Notes under the pieces: generated by a model
Database searches by the model: none
What the model was told of the DNA's origin: nothing
Seen by the model: only the letters and a program-made list of their open reading frames with translations
Program-made: the position numbers and the translations under genes
In this document: positions 54,779 through 64,000 of the stretch, piece after piece
Position numbering within the stretch: position 1 is the stretch's first letter
Layout: every line of letters begins with the position of its first letter
NCBI RefSeq assembly: GCF_035046485.1
Contig: NC_085137.1
Location: 381,858,706-381,922,705 of the forward strand
DNA: 64,000 bases
Direction: 5' to 3'
Source of the DNA: Aedes albopictus
Lineage: Eukaryota > Arthropoda > Insecta > Diptera > Culicidae

Positions 54779-57700
54779 GCTTCAAAAGTTTTTCCAAAAA
54801 TATTATAGAATTTTGTCCAGGCATTTCTTCCAGAAATTCTTCAAGATTCAGAAATTTCTTCAGAGTAGAATTTGAAAAATTCTTCAAGGATTCTTAGGAA
54901 TTCTTCCGGAAATGTCTGCAAGGATTTTTCTAGAAATTTTCACAGGAATTCTATACCAGGATCTTTAAAAAATCCCCTATTTTTTTTCAGGCATGACTTC
55001 AGACATTCTTCCAGCCTGTCATTCATCAATTCAAATAGATTGTGTTACAGAATTTTCACAAACATTCTTAGAGAAAATCTGGCATGGATTGCTTGAGAAA
55101 TAACTGCATAAATTCTTTCATTAATTCCTGTAGCGTCTTCCAGACATTCGCCCTAAGACTCCTTCAAAATTTTCCCTTAATTTTTTTTAGATATTTCTAA
55201 AAAAAATAGGTAATTTCTCAGAAAATCTTCCACAATTTTGTGTCCCTCCAGATATTTTTTTCAGAACTTCCACTCGGGTTTCCTCCAAAAATTTTACCAA
55301 GAACTCTTTTAGAATAGCCTGTATTGAGTGCTTCAGAAGTTCTTTCATGAACGACTTCAGACATTTCTGGAGGGAATATTACAAAATTTTGTCAAGGTAT
55401 TTTTGTGTCACAGAACCCTCGAGATATTTTTTCCGCAATTTTTCCAGTGACTTTGATAATTAGCCAGAGTTTCTCAAAAAATCTTCTGGGATTTTAATAG
55501 AATCTTCCAAACTTTTTTTTCAAAAAATCTTTAAGACTTTTTTTTCAAAGATTCCTCTAAAATTTTTACAGGAATTCTTTAATGAATGCCTTAAAATACC
55601 CAAGGTTTTTCTTTCAGAAATTACTTTAAAAAATCCTCCAGGATTTCCTTTAGAAGTTCAAATACATTTTCTGCTAGAGAAATTCCTCCATGAATTTCTT
55701 CAAAAAAACCTGTAGCGATTCTCCAAGTAATTCGTTCAAAGATTCCATCAAAAATTCCTCTAGATATTTTTATCAAATATTTCTCGAAGGATTTATTTAA
55801 AACAAATTTTCGGATGTTTTTCAGAATATCTTGAAAACAAATTTTCTGAATTTCCTCCAGAAGTCTGTTAAAAATTTTATCATGGATTTCCCCAGTAACG
55901 CCTTCACAGTTGCTTTCAAAAACTTTTAACGATTCATTCGGAAACTTTTTTCAGGGATTACTTTAGAAATTTCACAAGGGTTCCTCCGAAAATTTCACAA
56001 AAAAAATGTTTCAGAATATCCTGCATTGGGTGCTTCAGAAATTCTTACTTGAATGTCTTTATTAATTCATCCTCCTGGGAAGATTAGAGGATTTTGTTCA
56101 GGGGTTTATTCAAAAATTCCTTTACAAATTTATTCAGAAATTTCTCCAGAGTGTCCTTTAAAATTTGAGAAACTGAGTTCAGAAGGAGAATCTCACATGG
56201 ATTTCTTCATGTTTCTCCACGAAATTTTCAACAACTTCTCCAGGAATTCCTTCAGATTACTTTTCAGGCATTCTTACATAAGAAAAATTTAAAAATCCCA
56301 CAGTAATTTCTTCAAAAATTTCTTTATTCAGGCTCCCAGAAAGTTCTCCAGGGATTACTTCAGCTATTAGTGTAAAGATTCTTTCAGAAACTTCTGAACA
56401 ATATATACCCTAGAGTTCATAAGCGGCTCTTGCAGAAATTTTCCCAAGCATTCCTCAGAAATTCCCCTTGGAATTCCTTCAGAATCTTCCATATTTTTTT
56501 TGAAACTCCTCCAAATTTTTCTTCCAAATCTTTTTTCCAAAGATTCCTTAAGAAAACTATCCAAGGATTATTTCAGATTTTTTTCTAGGAATTTCTGTTT
56601 GAAATAATCTAAGATCTTTCTTCCAAAATTGCAAATGGATATATCTTCTGATTTTTTTTAGGAATTTCTCTGGTTTCATTCTGGAATTCCTCTGAGAATT
56701 TCTCCACCGATTCTTCCAGAAACAGAGTTTCCCATTGCTCATGTGTACATAAATGTGACAGCGAGCCTCCCACCAAATTGTCTCCCAGCTCTTCAAAATC
56801 GCATTGTGCTGCGCTGCTAGGAGGCTCACGAAAATTTGGTGGGTGCGAGCTAGGCGCATAGCTCCCAGGGAGCTCGTCTCATGCGCTGCGTGAGCTGTTG
56901 GTATCTAAGGTGAAAAACAACTTCTTGGTAACGAAAAACCTCAACAACTTTTTTCCGTACACAACTCAAGTGTCTGGTTGGTCTATAAGATACGACTAGG
57001 GACTCTCAATGCAAAGGTTAAGGTTTCAATTCTCGTTCGTTTAGGAAGTTTTTGTCGTGAAATTTTCTAATTTAATCAGCGCATGAGACGAAACTCATGA
57101 GACACATCTTAAGAAAAATGAGGCACACAGCTTTCAGTCTCAAAATGTACAGAGCTCCTGGGAGCTCGCTTGCCATGTGGCTCCCGTACATGGGACAACA
57201 GCACGTGTACATCAATTCTGTCCAGAAACCCCTAGGATGATAATCCGGAAAATCGTAAATTTAATTTTTCCCAGAGATTTATACAAAGCATTCGGCCTTT
57301 ACAGAAGGATTCCTTTTGAAAACATTCAAGAATTGCTTCTGAAATTTTTCCTAAAATTTCTTCAGAATTTCTTCCAAAGATTTCTTTTGAAATCCTAGGA
57401 TTAATTAAATTCTTAGAAAAATTGGTTGATGGATTTCTTTGGGAATTTCTCCAAGAATTCCTTGATAGCCTTTTTTATAGAGATAAAAAAATCTGATAAT
57501 CTTCCGGGGTATTTCAGAAAGTTTCCCAAAAAGTACTTCACACCTTCCTCCAGGGGTTCCTTAAGAAATTCTTTCAAGAATTCCTCGAAGAATTCCTTCA
57601 AAGATTCCCGGAGGAATTTCTAAAGCACTCCCTGAAGAAATCATTGAGATTTGCAAAATTGCCCCATGCAGGAATTCTTCTTTAAATTCCTTCAAGCATT

Positions 57701-58300
57701 CCTTTCAAAATTACTTTAATTACTTGTTTAAGAAAATTCTTAAAAAATACTTTCTAGCTTTTTTTTTCAGAAAATCTTCCAAAAACTATCTCCTTCCTTC
57801 TCCTTCTCCTTCCTACGTTCCTTCAGAAATTCCATTGGAAAATCCTCCAAGGATTCCTCCAGCAATGTCTTCCCGGATTCTTTCAAATACTCTTCTATTT
57901 TATTCATCATCAAATCTTTCAGGGAATATTTCAGAATTATGTCCAGGAATTTATTCAGAAATTTCTTAAGACATTTATTCAGAAATATATTCAATGTTTG
58001 AAAAAATCTCTGGAGAGTTTTCAAAGAATAACTCCTTAGAGATTCTTTCAAAAATTAGATCTTTTCTAAATTTTTTCAGGGGTTGTTCCGGAAATGTCTG
58101 CAAAGATTTCTCTACAAATTTCCACAGGAATTCTGTAATGGATTTTTTTTAAATCCTTCAGGGTATTATTTGGAAATATTCTTCAGAATTGTTTCTAGAA
58201 ATTCCTCCAGGGACCTCTTCCAAGATTTTTTTTTCGAGAATTATTTAATATCATCCGACATGGAATTATTCAGAAATTTCTCCGAAAGACTTCTACAAAA
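54779..58300. repeat. Degenerate hairpin-type minisatellite with an unclassified island
   Basis: Two stretches (54780-56690, 57240-58300) are made of decayed units such as CCAGGAATTCCTTCAG, GGAATTTCTCCAAGAATTCC and TTCTTCCAGAAATTCTTC. Between them, 56700-57240 is different. It contains inverted GTCTCATGCGCTG/CAGCGCATGAGAC pieces and GGGAGCTCG repeats, and a weak tRNA-like stretch (GGTTAAGGTTTCAATTCTCG near 57019), perhaps a decayed SINE. No gene. Confidence 0.55.
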
Positions 58301-58719
58301 ATTCCTTCAGATCTTCTTCTTCTTCTTTATGGCTCGACGTTCTCACTGGAACTTGGCCTGCCTCGCTTCAACCTAGTGTTCTTTAAGCACTTCCACAGTT
58401 ATTAATTGAAGGGCTTTCTTTGCCTGCCATTGCATGAATTGGTACATTGTGAGGCAAGTACAATGATATCCCGAGCAGAAGGGCATACCTTACAAATACC
58501 ATGCGAAGAGCAACATGTGCTCTAATACCTAAAATTGTTATTACTGCGTTATTCTACGAAATGTTATGAGAACATCACAATAACAGTTGGAGGTATTTGA
58601 GCAGAATTTGGTATTGATGTAGTATTTGTTGGCTCAGTAGTGAAAATAACCGAAGAACAAGATTTGCTATTACATCATGAAGTCATCGAAGAAATGAAAC
58701 ATTCGATAACAAGAAATGT

Positions 58720-61700
58720 TATTTATTTATTTATTTATTTATCTCTTCAATTCATGTAACTTAAGACATAATCTTTTTTAACGTTACAACATGATGTTTA
58801 ACTCAGAAAGCAGTTCTTAATTTCTAATAACTATTTGTTCTCTATAACTGTATAACCTGACTACTGCAAGTGCTGCAGGAGATCCCTCTTGAAGCACGGA
58901 AACGAATTTATTTCCTTTATTGATGTCGGTAAGTTGTTCCAGCTAACAATGCCCCTTACAAATAAAGTTTGGCTATAGTATGAAGAACTATGTTGCGGTA
59001 CACGATAACTTTTTGTCCTTGTTCCTCTTAATGGTACCAGCTTTTCAAAAAGATAAGCAGGGGAAGATGTTTTAATTAATCTGAATAGTCTTACGCATGA
59101 TCTATATCTATAAAAATTAACAAAAGGGCATCCTAAAAGGTTTTTCTGCAAGAGAGACACGTGTGAAACACGAGAGAGGTTGTAAACATAACGAACACAG
59201 GCATTCAACGCAACTCTTAGCCTATCCATTGATCCAACCAACGCATTTATGAAAATGAAATCACCGTGCAGAAAATGAGGCAGAATTAAAGATTTAAAAA
59301 GTTTTAGTTTAATGGCAGAATTACAGTGTCTAGTCCTTAAATTTAATGTTTTTAATGATCTGTAGATTTTGGAGCAATGCATATTAATATGAGCATCCCA
59401 ATCTAAGTTATTTTTAAAGATAACACCCAAATTATTTATACGATCGATGAATTGAACTTCAACACCATCTATTAAAAGTTGAGGTGGTAGTGGGGTATTT
59501 CTTAGCTTGGATATAAACATCGCTTTAGTTTTATCGGGATTAATCGGAAGAAGATTTTCTTTGGACCATTTCATAAGTTTTCGGAGGTCATGATTCATGC
59601 GAATACCCACGAACCTCATATCAATGTTTCCATCAGTACAAATATAAATTTGCACATCATCTGCAAAAATATGAACAGAACAAAAATCCAAAACAGTTGG
59701 GAGATCGTTTATAAAGAGTGTAAAAAGGATTGGTCCAAGAACGGACCCTTGGGGAACACCGGAAATAGTTGGTCTAAATTCAGACAGCTCCCCATTGCAG
59801 TAAACCGCTTGACTCCGCTGGCTCAGATAATTACCGATAAGTTTTGCAGAACAGTTGGAGAAATTGTACAGAGATATAAGCTTGTTTATCAATTTACTAT
59901 GAACCACACGATCAAATGCCTTTGAAAAGTCAATCAACAATAAAATAGTTACACCATTTTTATCAATTGACTTTGCAATGTCATCATGAACCTTTAATAA
60001 TGCAGTATCAGTACTATGATGCCTTCTAAAACCAGATTGGAAACTATGAATGTAGTTCATTCTTGAAACGTAGTCTGTGATCTGAACTTTGATCAATTTT
60101 TCAAAAATTTTAGATATTGTGGGCAGCAAGCTAATTGGTCTAAGGTTTGAAATAGCTTCTACGTTTGGTTTTTTATTTATTGCTATAACCTTAGTACATT
60201 TCCATTGAGTAGGGAATTTACTAGAAACGATGATTGAGTTGAAAAGATGCTCAAATACAGGTAATGCAAAAGAGGAAATAATCCTCAGAAACTTGATGGG
60301 AATGCCATCAAATCCAACAGCATTGGACTTGATATCAAAAATAGCATTTATGATTTCATAGTCCATTACAGGACGAAAATGAAAACCATCATCATTTGTA
60401 GAATATCGTATTGCTTCTCTATCACCTGCAGAAAAATTTGAGGAAAAATATTCATTTATATCATTTGGGGAATGTTTACTTACAACTGGTGGAGGAGGTT
60501 CTTTTGCCGATACGCCAAGCCTTTTTACGTTATTCCACAATTGTTTGCTAGGAAGATCAAGATTCAACTTTTGTCTGTCATGTGCTATTTTTGCATTGGA
60601 AATCATCGAACTTACTGAATTTCTCAATCTTTTGTATCGGGACTCGTTTTCGGGAGTTTTGGAAAGTTTCCAATTTCGATAAGCTAGATCTCTGTTTATC
60701 ATAGCTATTTCAATGTCATTATTGAACCAAGGGTTCTTACGAAACTTTCGAAAACGCAATGGAAAGAATTGATCGTGAAGCATAGCAAGATAATTATTAA
60801 AGATATTTGTCAACATATCTGGGTCATCAACGCAAAAATAATCATTCCAGTTGATTCTAAAGAAGGACTCGAAAAGAGAGGCGTGGTCACAGTTAACGTA
60901 ATCACGGTACCAGTAACCGGACTCATTATGTTTATTGGAAAAGTTCAGTGAAGTAAATAACAAATCATGTTTGGAAATGCCTGGCAAAGATATCTGACTG
61001 AATTTTAACACTGCATCAGGAGTATCCGTTAAAAAAAGGTCCAACAGTGAACTACCTGTGCTGTAAAAATATGTAGGTTCTGAGTTAATTCTAGTATAAG
61101 ACATGCTTGCCACTAAGTCATTCAAGCGTGAAGATCTTCTAGTTTGCTTAAACGGATCAGTGTTGAAATCACCGATGAAAAAAGTGGATGAATATTTCAT
61201 AGAATACTCTTCAAAATGGCTACGCAGAAGATCACAGCAGTCAACCTCCGGAGGATTATAATATACAGCTAGGAGTAAACGATCTTTGCCAATTAGAATT
61301 TCTAAAATTAAATACTCAGTTTTGGTGGAAACATCATTTTCACAAATGACTGATTTCTTGATCAACCGATAAGCTAGACCTTTTCTTATGTAAATACAAA
61401 TTCCTCCTCCATGTCTATTACGATCATTTCTAAGTAAATTGAAGCCTTCAATATTGATCAATCTGTCATTAATTTCGCTACTCAACCACGTCTCTGTAAA
61501 ACAAGCTACGTCAAGCTTGCTATGAGAAACTAACGTTTTTAATTCTTCGAATTTACTTAACTTACGTGCACATAAACTTTGCACATTAATGTGGGCAATA
61601 TTAAGCTTATCTTCTATCAAAACCGCATTAACAACAGCTCTAGAAATCACACTTGGTTCAGTAGCATTGTTGCTGGAAGACTCGGTCCTATCCATAGTCA

Positions 61701-61850
61701 AGACACATGGTACAGCACTTCAAGAAAAACCACCCCACAAAACCAACAGCAGACAAATAACAAACAGATATAGAGAACCACAACTTAAAACTAACTATAG
61801 GCTGCATATTTCAACGACTATCTGATAAAAATTTTACTCGTCGCAGCCGA
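58720..61850 (-). mobile_element. CR1/Jockey-group LINE with intact EN-RT frame and (TAAA)n tail
   Basis: The 3' end (left) is a run of TAAA units at about 58719-58742, a tail style seen in several CR1/Jockey-group LINEs rather than poly(A). One long frame encodes endonuclease plus reverse transcriptase. The 5' limit near 61850 is a guess: no ORF1 with CCHC knuckles is present and no flanking duplication was identified, so the copy may be 5'-truncated or belong to a single-ORF family. It is the youngest layer of the nest and the only intact enzyme gene in the window. Confidence 0.75.
58861..61701 (-). CDS. LINE endonuclease/reverse transcriptase, 946 aa, uninterrupted
   Basis: The protein of a non-LTR retrotransposon: it nicks target DNA and copies LINE RNA in place. 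Residues ~33-255 form an APE-like endonuclease with NVQSL (39-43), TETW (69-72), GDFN (177-180), SSLLDLF (217-223) and SKHDLLF (243-249), the last in the position where many relatives have SDH. Residues ~500-770 form the reverse transcriptase with LRPISLLPTISKIFEKL, QSGFRRHHSTDTALL, LLIDFSKAFDRV (motif A), SGVPQGSVLGPILF (motif B) and FADD (679-682, motif C). The C-terminus includes LGVIFKNNLDWDAHI. The first ATG at 61701 is used because it gives the longest frame; an upstream continuation was not proven. There are no stops or frameshifts, so recent activity is plausible. There is no RNase H domain, unlike the LOA copy at 6.7-8.2 kb. Confidence 0.92.
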   Translation of the reverse strand: MTMDRTESSSNNATEPSVISRAVVNAVLIEDKLNIAHINVQSLCARKLSKFEELKTLVSHSKLDVACFTETWLSSEINDRLINIEGFNLLRNDRNRHGGGICIYIRKGLAYRLIKKSVICENDVSTKTEYLILEILIGKDRLLLAVYYNPPEVDCCDLLRSHFEEYSMKYSSTFFIGDFNTDPFKQTRRSSRLNDLVASMSYTRINSEPTYFYSTGSSLLDLFLTDTPDAVLKFSQISLPGISKHDLLFTSLNFSNKHNESGYWYRDYVNCDHASLFESFFRINWNDYFCVDDPDMLTNIFNNYLAMLHDQFFPLRFRKFRKNPWFNNDIEIAMINRDLAYRNWKLSKTPENESRYKRLRNSVSSMISNAKIAHDRQKLNLDLPSKQLWNNVKRLGVSAKEPPPPVVSKHSPNDINEYFSSNFSAGDREAIRYSTNDDGFHFRPVMDYEIINAIFDIKSNAVGFDGIPIKFLRIISSFALPVFEHLFNSIIVSSKFPTQWKCTKVIAINKKPNVEAISNLRPISLLPTISKIFEKLIKVQITDYVSRMNYIHSFQSGFRRHHSTDTALLKVHDDIAKSIDKNGVTILLLIDFSKAFDRVVHSKLINKLISLYNFSNCSAKLIGNYLSQRSQAVYCNGELSEFRPTISGVPQGSVLGPILFTLFINDLPTVLDFCSVHIFADDVQIYICTDGNIDMRFVGIRMNHDLRKLMKWSKENLLPINPDKTKAMFISKLRNTPLPPQLLIDGVEVQFIDRINNLGVIFKNNLDWDAHINMHCSKIYRSLKTLNLRTRHCNSAIKLKLFKSLILPHFLHGDFIFINALVGSMDRLRVALNACVRYVYNLSRVSHVSLLQKNLLGCPFVNFYRYRSCVRLFRLIKTSSPAYLFEKLVPLRGTRTKSYRVPQHSSSYYSQTLFVRGIVSWNNLPTSIKEINSFPCFKRDLLQHLQ

Positions 61851-62335
61851 ATCCATTCAAAAATAACAAACATAATTCCAGAGAAGAGACAATTCAAGTT
61901 CATATCAAAAAAATTCATTCATCTCATTGTGTTCAATCGGAGTTCAATCAACAACAGTACCAGTCATGCTCATTGTTAGTTTGTTATTCAATAACTTTGG
62001 AATAACAAATACAGTACTTGAAATTTTAGGTATGCATTCATTATCGAAATACCAAGACTTGTTATTTTGTAGGTGTTATTTATACAAAATTTTGGCATTC
62101 GTTTTTGTTTTTTTTTTTGCCTCTTATTACCACCTAATGAAGGACATATCAAGGTATGGTAGTATTTAAGATAAATACCTTGATATGTTATTCACTTGTT
62201 ATTTTCTTCTGCTCGGGTACACTATGCCCAGGGAGACGAGAAACTTTTCGCGACCGTAACGGGAATCGAACCCGCCGTCTCCGGATTGGCGGTCCATAGC
62301 CTTAACCAGTAGGCTAACTGGAGATTCCTTCAGAT

Positions 62336-62724
62336 ATTTTTTTCAGAAATTCATTCATGGATTACTTTAGCGGAATTTCTTTAGAAACTGCTCCAGAGAA
62401 GCTGTCAGTACGTTCCCCATGGATTACCTAATAAATAAATCTCAAGATTGTTTCAGTGATCTCTCCAGAACATATTCCATGGAATTCTTCAGCTGATTTT
62501 TCTAGTAATATTTTCAGACATTTATTTATTTGTTTCTCATGATATTCCTCCAGGTATTTCTTTATAAATGCGTACACGGTCCTCCAAGCACTTTTCCAAA
62601 ATGTCTCAAGAGTTTTCTTCAGATTCCTCTTTGATTTCCTAACGAATTTAAGTCATTTGCCATTATCTCTAAAAATCACTACAACGTCAAGCATCAGGTA
62701 CCGTCTTTGTAATTCTTGGTGATT
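62336..62724. repeat. Degenerate array and first copy of a ~250-bp duplication
   Basis: After the SINE target site the hairpin-type degenerate pattern continues. From about 62484 the sequence (TTTGTTTCTCATGATATTCC, ATAAATGCGTACACGG, CAAGCATCAGGTA) is repeated at 63511-63787. The copy ends where the Feilai-like SINE begins. Confidence 0.7.
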
Positions 62725-63167
62725 TTTTTTTATTCAACAATCACTTAACCTAATTTACAGCTCTATTGTCCACTAGGGCACTGCGTGAGCGATTCCAATT
62801 GAAAGCTGTACATAGACATTGTACAGCGCCTAGATGTATTCTATGTTAATTGCACTACATCGAACTGGTTGCCGTTGCGCTGCTTTCACATTCTACCTTA
62901 TCATGGTAGAATGATGAGAACACAAGGATGTGGATGTGTGGCTGTTTGGTTGTTCCTTTTTCCAGTCCGATTGGGGGTCCATTTTGAGATGCCGTTCGCC
63001 GATGTCCATGTTTCCGGGTCCGATTGAGCCATGGGCTCAGAAGAGGGTCAGTGTCAGCTGCTCTCAGGAGGAAAGAGCAACTGACGAAGGTGCCGGAGCT
63101 GGGATCGAACCCACGATCATCTGCTTTTGAAGTAAACGTGTGCCCAATTGCGCCACGGGCCCCGGCT
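62725..63167 (-). mobile_element. Feilai-like tRNA-derived SINE, ~440 bp
   Basis: The minus-strand head near 63167 reads AGCCGGGGCCCGTGGCGCAA, with an A-box-like TGGCGCAATTGGG (63155-63143) and B-box GGTTCGATCC (63111-63102). The 3' end is a poly(A) run, seen as poly(T) at about 62723-62733. The long tRNA-unrelated body and poly(A) tail fit the Feilai family of Aedes as I recall it; the name is tentative. Despite the intact boxes it lacks tRNA folding beyond the head. No target duplication was found, so one flank may have been rearranged. Confidence 0.75.
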
Positions 63168-64000
63168 ATCCCTAAATTTGTCTATTTTTTTTTTCTGGGA
63201 GACTTTTGATGCATTAGAAACTTGTGGACTTTTTTCAGAAATTTGAAAATGTGTCGGTAAATCTTCCACATTTTCTTTCATTAATTTCCCCAACGATGCC
63301 TTCAAGAAATGTTTAATTCTTTCGGAGATTTCCACCAAACTTCCTTCCTTTAGAAAAGGATTCCCTTAGATAATAAACAAGGAACTACTCCAAAAATTCC
63401 TACAGCGAGTGCTCCAGATTTTTCGCTATGTAATCTCTATGAATTTCTCCTTAGTCTCTTTTATCAATCATTTTAAAAATTCCTAGGAATTTCTACAGTA
63501 ATACCTTTCAATATTTTTCAGGTGATTTTTCTAGTATTATGTTCAGATATTTATCTATTTGTTTCTCATGATATTCCTCCAGGTATTTCTTCATAAATGC
63601 GTACACGGTATCCTCCTAGCACTCTTCCAAAATGTTTCAAGAGTTAAAAGAATTTCCTTCCAACAGGTTTTTTTTTCCAAATAGGTCTTCAGGTGTCTTC
63701 TTAACAAATTTAAATCATTTGCTATTATCTCTAGATATCATTACAACATCAAGCATCAGGTAGCTTCTTTGTTACTCTTAGTGATTTACACAAAAAAAAA
63801 TCCTTAAAAGTTTCTAGATTCAAGCTGCAGATCAAAACTTTTGATATTATCTCAAATATTACGTGAGCGTGACTAGAACTGTTCTGTTACAGATCTATCC
63901 TATGTAGACATCGTTTTCATCAGATAGTTATCTATTCCACTACACGAACAGCAAAAAAAAAACAAAATCACTCAATCGCAACAAAAATTCGAACGACTTG
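63168..64000. repeat. Degenerate array and second copy of the ~250-bp duplication
   Basis: 63511-63787 repeats 62484-62724 in direct orientation (GGTGATTTTTCTAGTATTAT, TTTGTTTCTCATGATATTCC, CATCAAGCATCAGGTAG) with an extra ~35 bp. The surrounding units (TTTCCTTCCAACAGG, AATTTCTCCTTAG) belong to the degenerate minisatellite. No gene reaches the window end. Confidence 0.6.

Larger units (their letters stand above)
58470..62217. mobile_element. Inverted-end element (CCCGAGCAGAAG) nested in the SINE and carrying a LINE
   Basis: The left end CCCGAGCAGAAG at 58470 and right end CTTCTGCTCGGG at 62217 are perfect 12-bp inverted repeats. TA stands on the right (62218-62219) and on the left (58467-58468, one T before the end), which suggests a TA target. 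Excluding the LINE, about 600 bp of its own sequence remains, AT-rich and without a transposase. A palindrome, CATATCAAGGTAT/ATACCTTGATATG, lies at about 62147-62188. Confidence 0.75.
58313..62323 (-). mobile_element. tRNA-derived SINE (~270 bp) split by a 3.75-kb insertion
   Basis: The head is on the minus strand from 62323. An A-box-like TAGCCTACTGGTT is at 62316-62304 and a perfect B-box GGTTCGATTCC at 62272-62262. The body continues to 62218, is interrupted, and resumes at 58468 down to an AAGAAGAAG tail at 58313. Identical 12-bp repeats ATTCCTTCAGAT flank the whole at 58301-58312 and 62324-62335, proving that the two pieces are one insertion. The target was degenerate minisatellite. The internal promoter would direct polymerase III transcription and mobilisation would depend on a LINE. 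Confidence 0.9.

Noticed and set aside
56995..57060. tRNA-like sequence
   Set aside because: Only a weak B-box-like GGTTTCAATTC was seen, with no convincing A box or stems. At most a decayed SINE head.
62250..62323. Functional tRNA gene on the minus strand
   Set aside because: A and B boxes are present, but the sequence continues into a SINE body with a 12-bp target duplication. A mature tRNA fold with a matching acceptor stem was not apparent.
63100..63167. Functional tRNA gene on the minus strand
   Set aside because: It has good A and B boxes but is the head of a poly(A)-tailed SINE, and the acceptor stem does not close.
1..64000. Endogenous viral element (for example flavivirus- or rhabdovirus-derived)
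   Set aside because: I looked for viral polymerase, capsid or glycoprotein motifs in the translations because such insertions are common in Aedes. All polymerase motifs seen belong to non-LTR retrotransposons.

Overview
The window looks like intergenic or intronic DNA from a culicine mosquito, most likely Aedes. It is a repeat-saturated, AT-rich eukaryotic landscape with tRNA-headed SINEs, RTE-, LOA- and CR1/Jockey-type LINE remnants, many non-autonomous DNA transposons (MITEs and foldbacks) and several satellites. The genus call rests on recalled repeat families (a Feilai-like SINE, a Lian/LOA-like LINE) and no database was searched. There is no bacterial-type gene, rRNA, CRISPR array, functional tRNA or convincing multi-exon host gene. 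The only long intact coding sequence is a 946-residue LINE endonuclease/reverse transcriptase at 58861-61701 (minus).

Layout. 1-1.27 kb: an RTE-type endonuclease remnant holding a MITE. 1.3-1.66, 6.29-6.70 and 8.24-8.69 kb: blocks of a ~155-bp satellite, the last two being one array split by an LOA-type LINE with an RNase H domain. 3.7-4.6 kb: a hAT-type MITE with a perfect 8-bp target duplication and a second foldback. 8.7-11.1 kb: a reverse transcriptase fragment, a second RTE endonuclease and a truncated MITE copy. 13.5-19.25 kb: a striking 5.75-kb minisatellite of 22/23-bp hairpin units in four homogenised blocks. 20.7-37 kb: old, AT-rich degenerate arrays that appear related to that minisatellite, studded with a poly(A) retroposon, a TTAA MITE, TA-flanked MITEs and an RTE reverse transcriptase pseudogene split by another insertion. 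37-39.6 kb: a second degenerate minisatellite family split by a 1.6-kb inverted-repeat element. 39.6-53 kb: large non-autonomous elements, several nested. 53.3-64 kb: degenerate arrays again, with a 500-bp foldback, a solo LTR (TSD GCAAT), a SINE that contains an inverted-repeat element that in turn contains the intact LINE, and a Feilai-like SINE.

How it fits together. The genes present belong to mobile elements. The RTE, LOA and CR1/Jockey enzymes would act in target-primed reverse transcription, and SINEs presumably borrow such machinery. The MITEs need transposases encoded elsewhere. The relative order of insertions can be read directly from nesting and target-site duplications. Less repetitive islands (about 1.7-3.5, 11.1-13.4, 19.3-20.7, 31.5-33 and 40.6-42.6 kb) carry short CAG/CTG and GAC/GTC runs and may hold host regulatory or untranslated sequence, but no exon structure could be proven.
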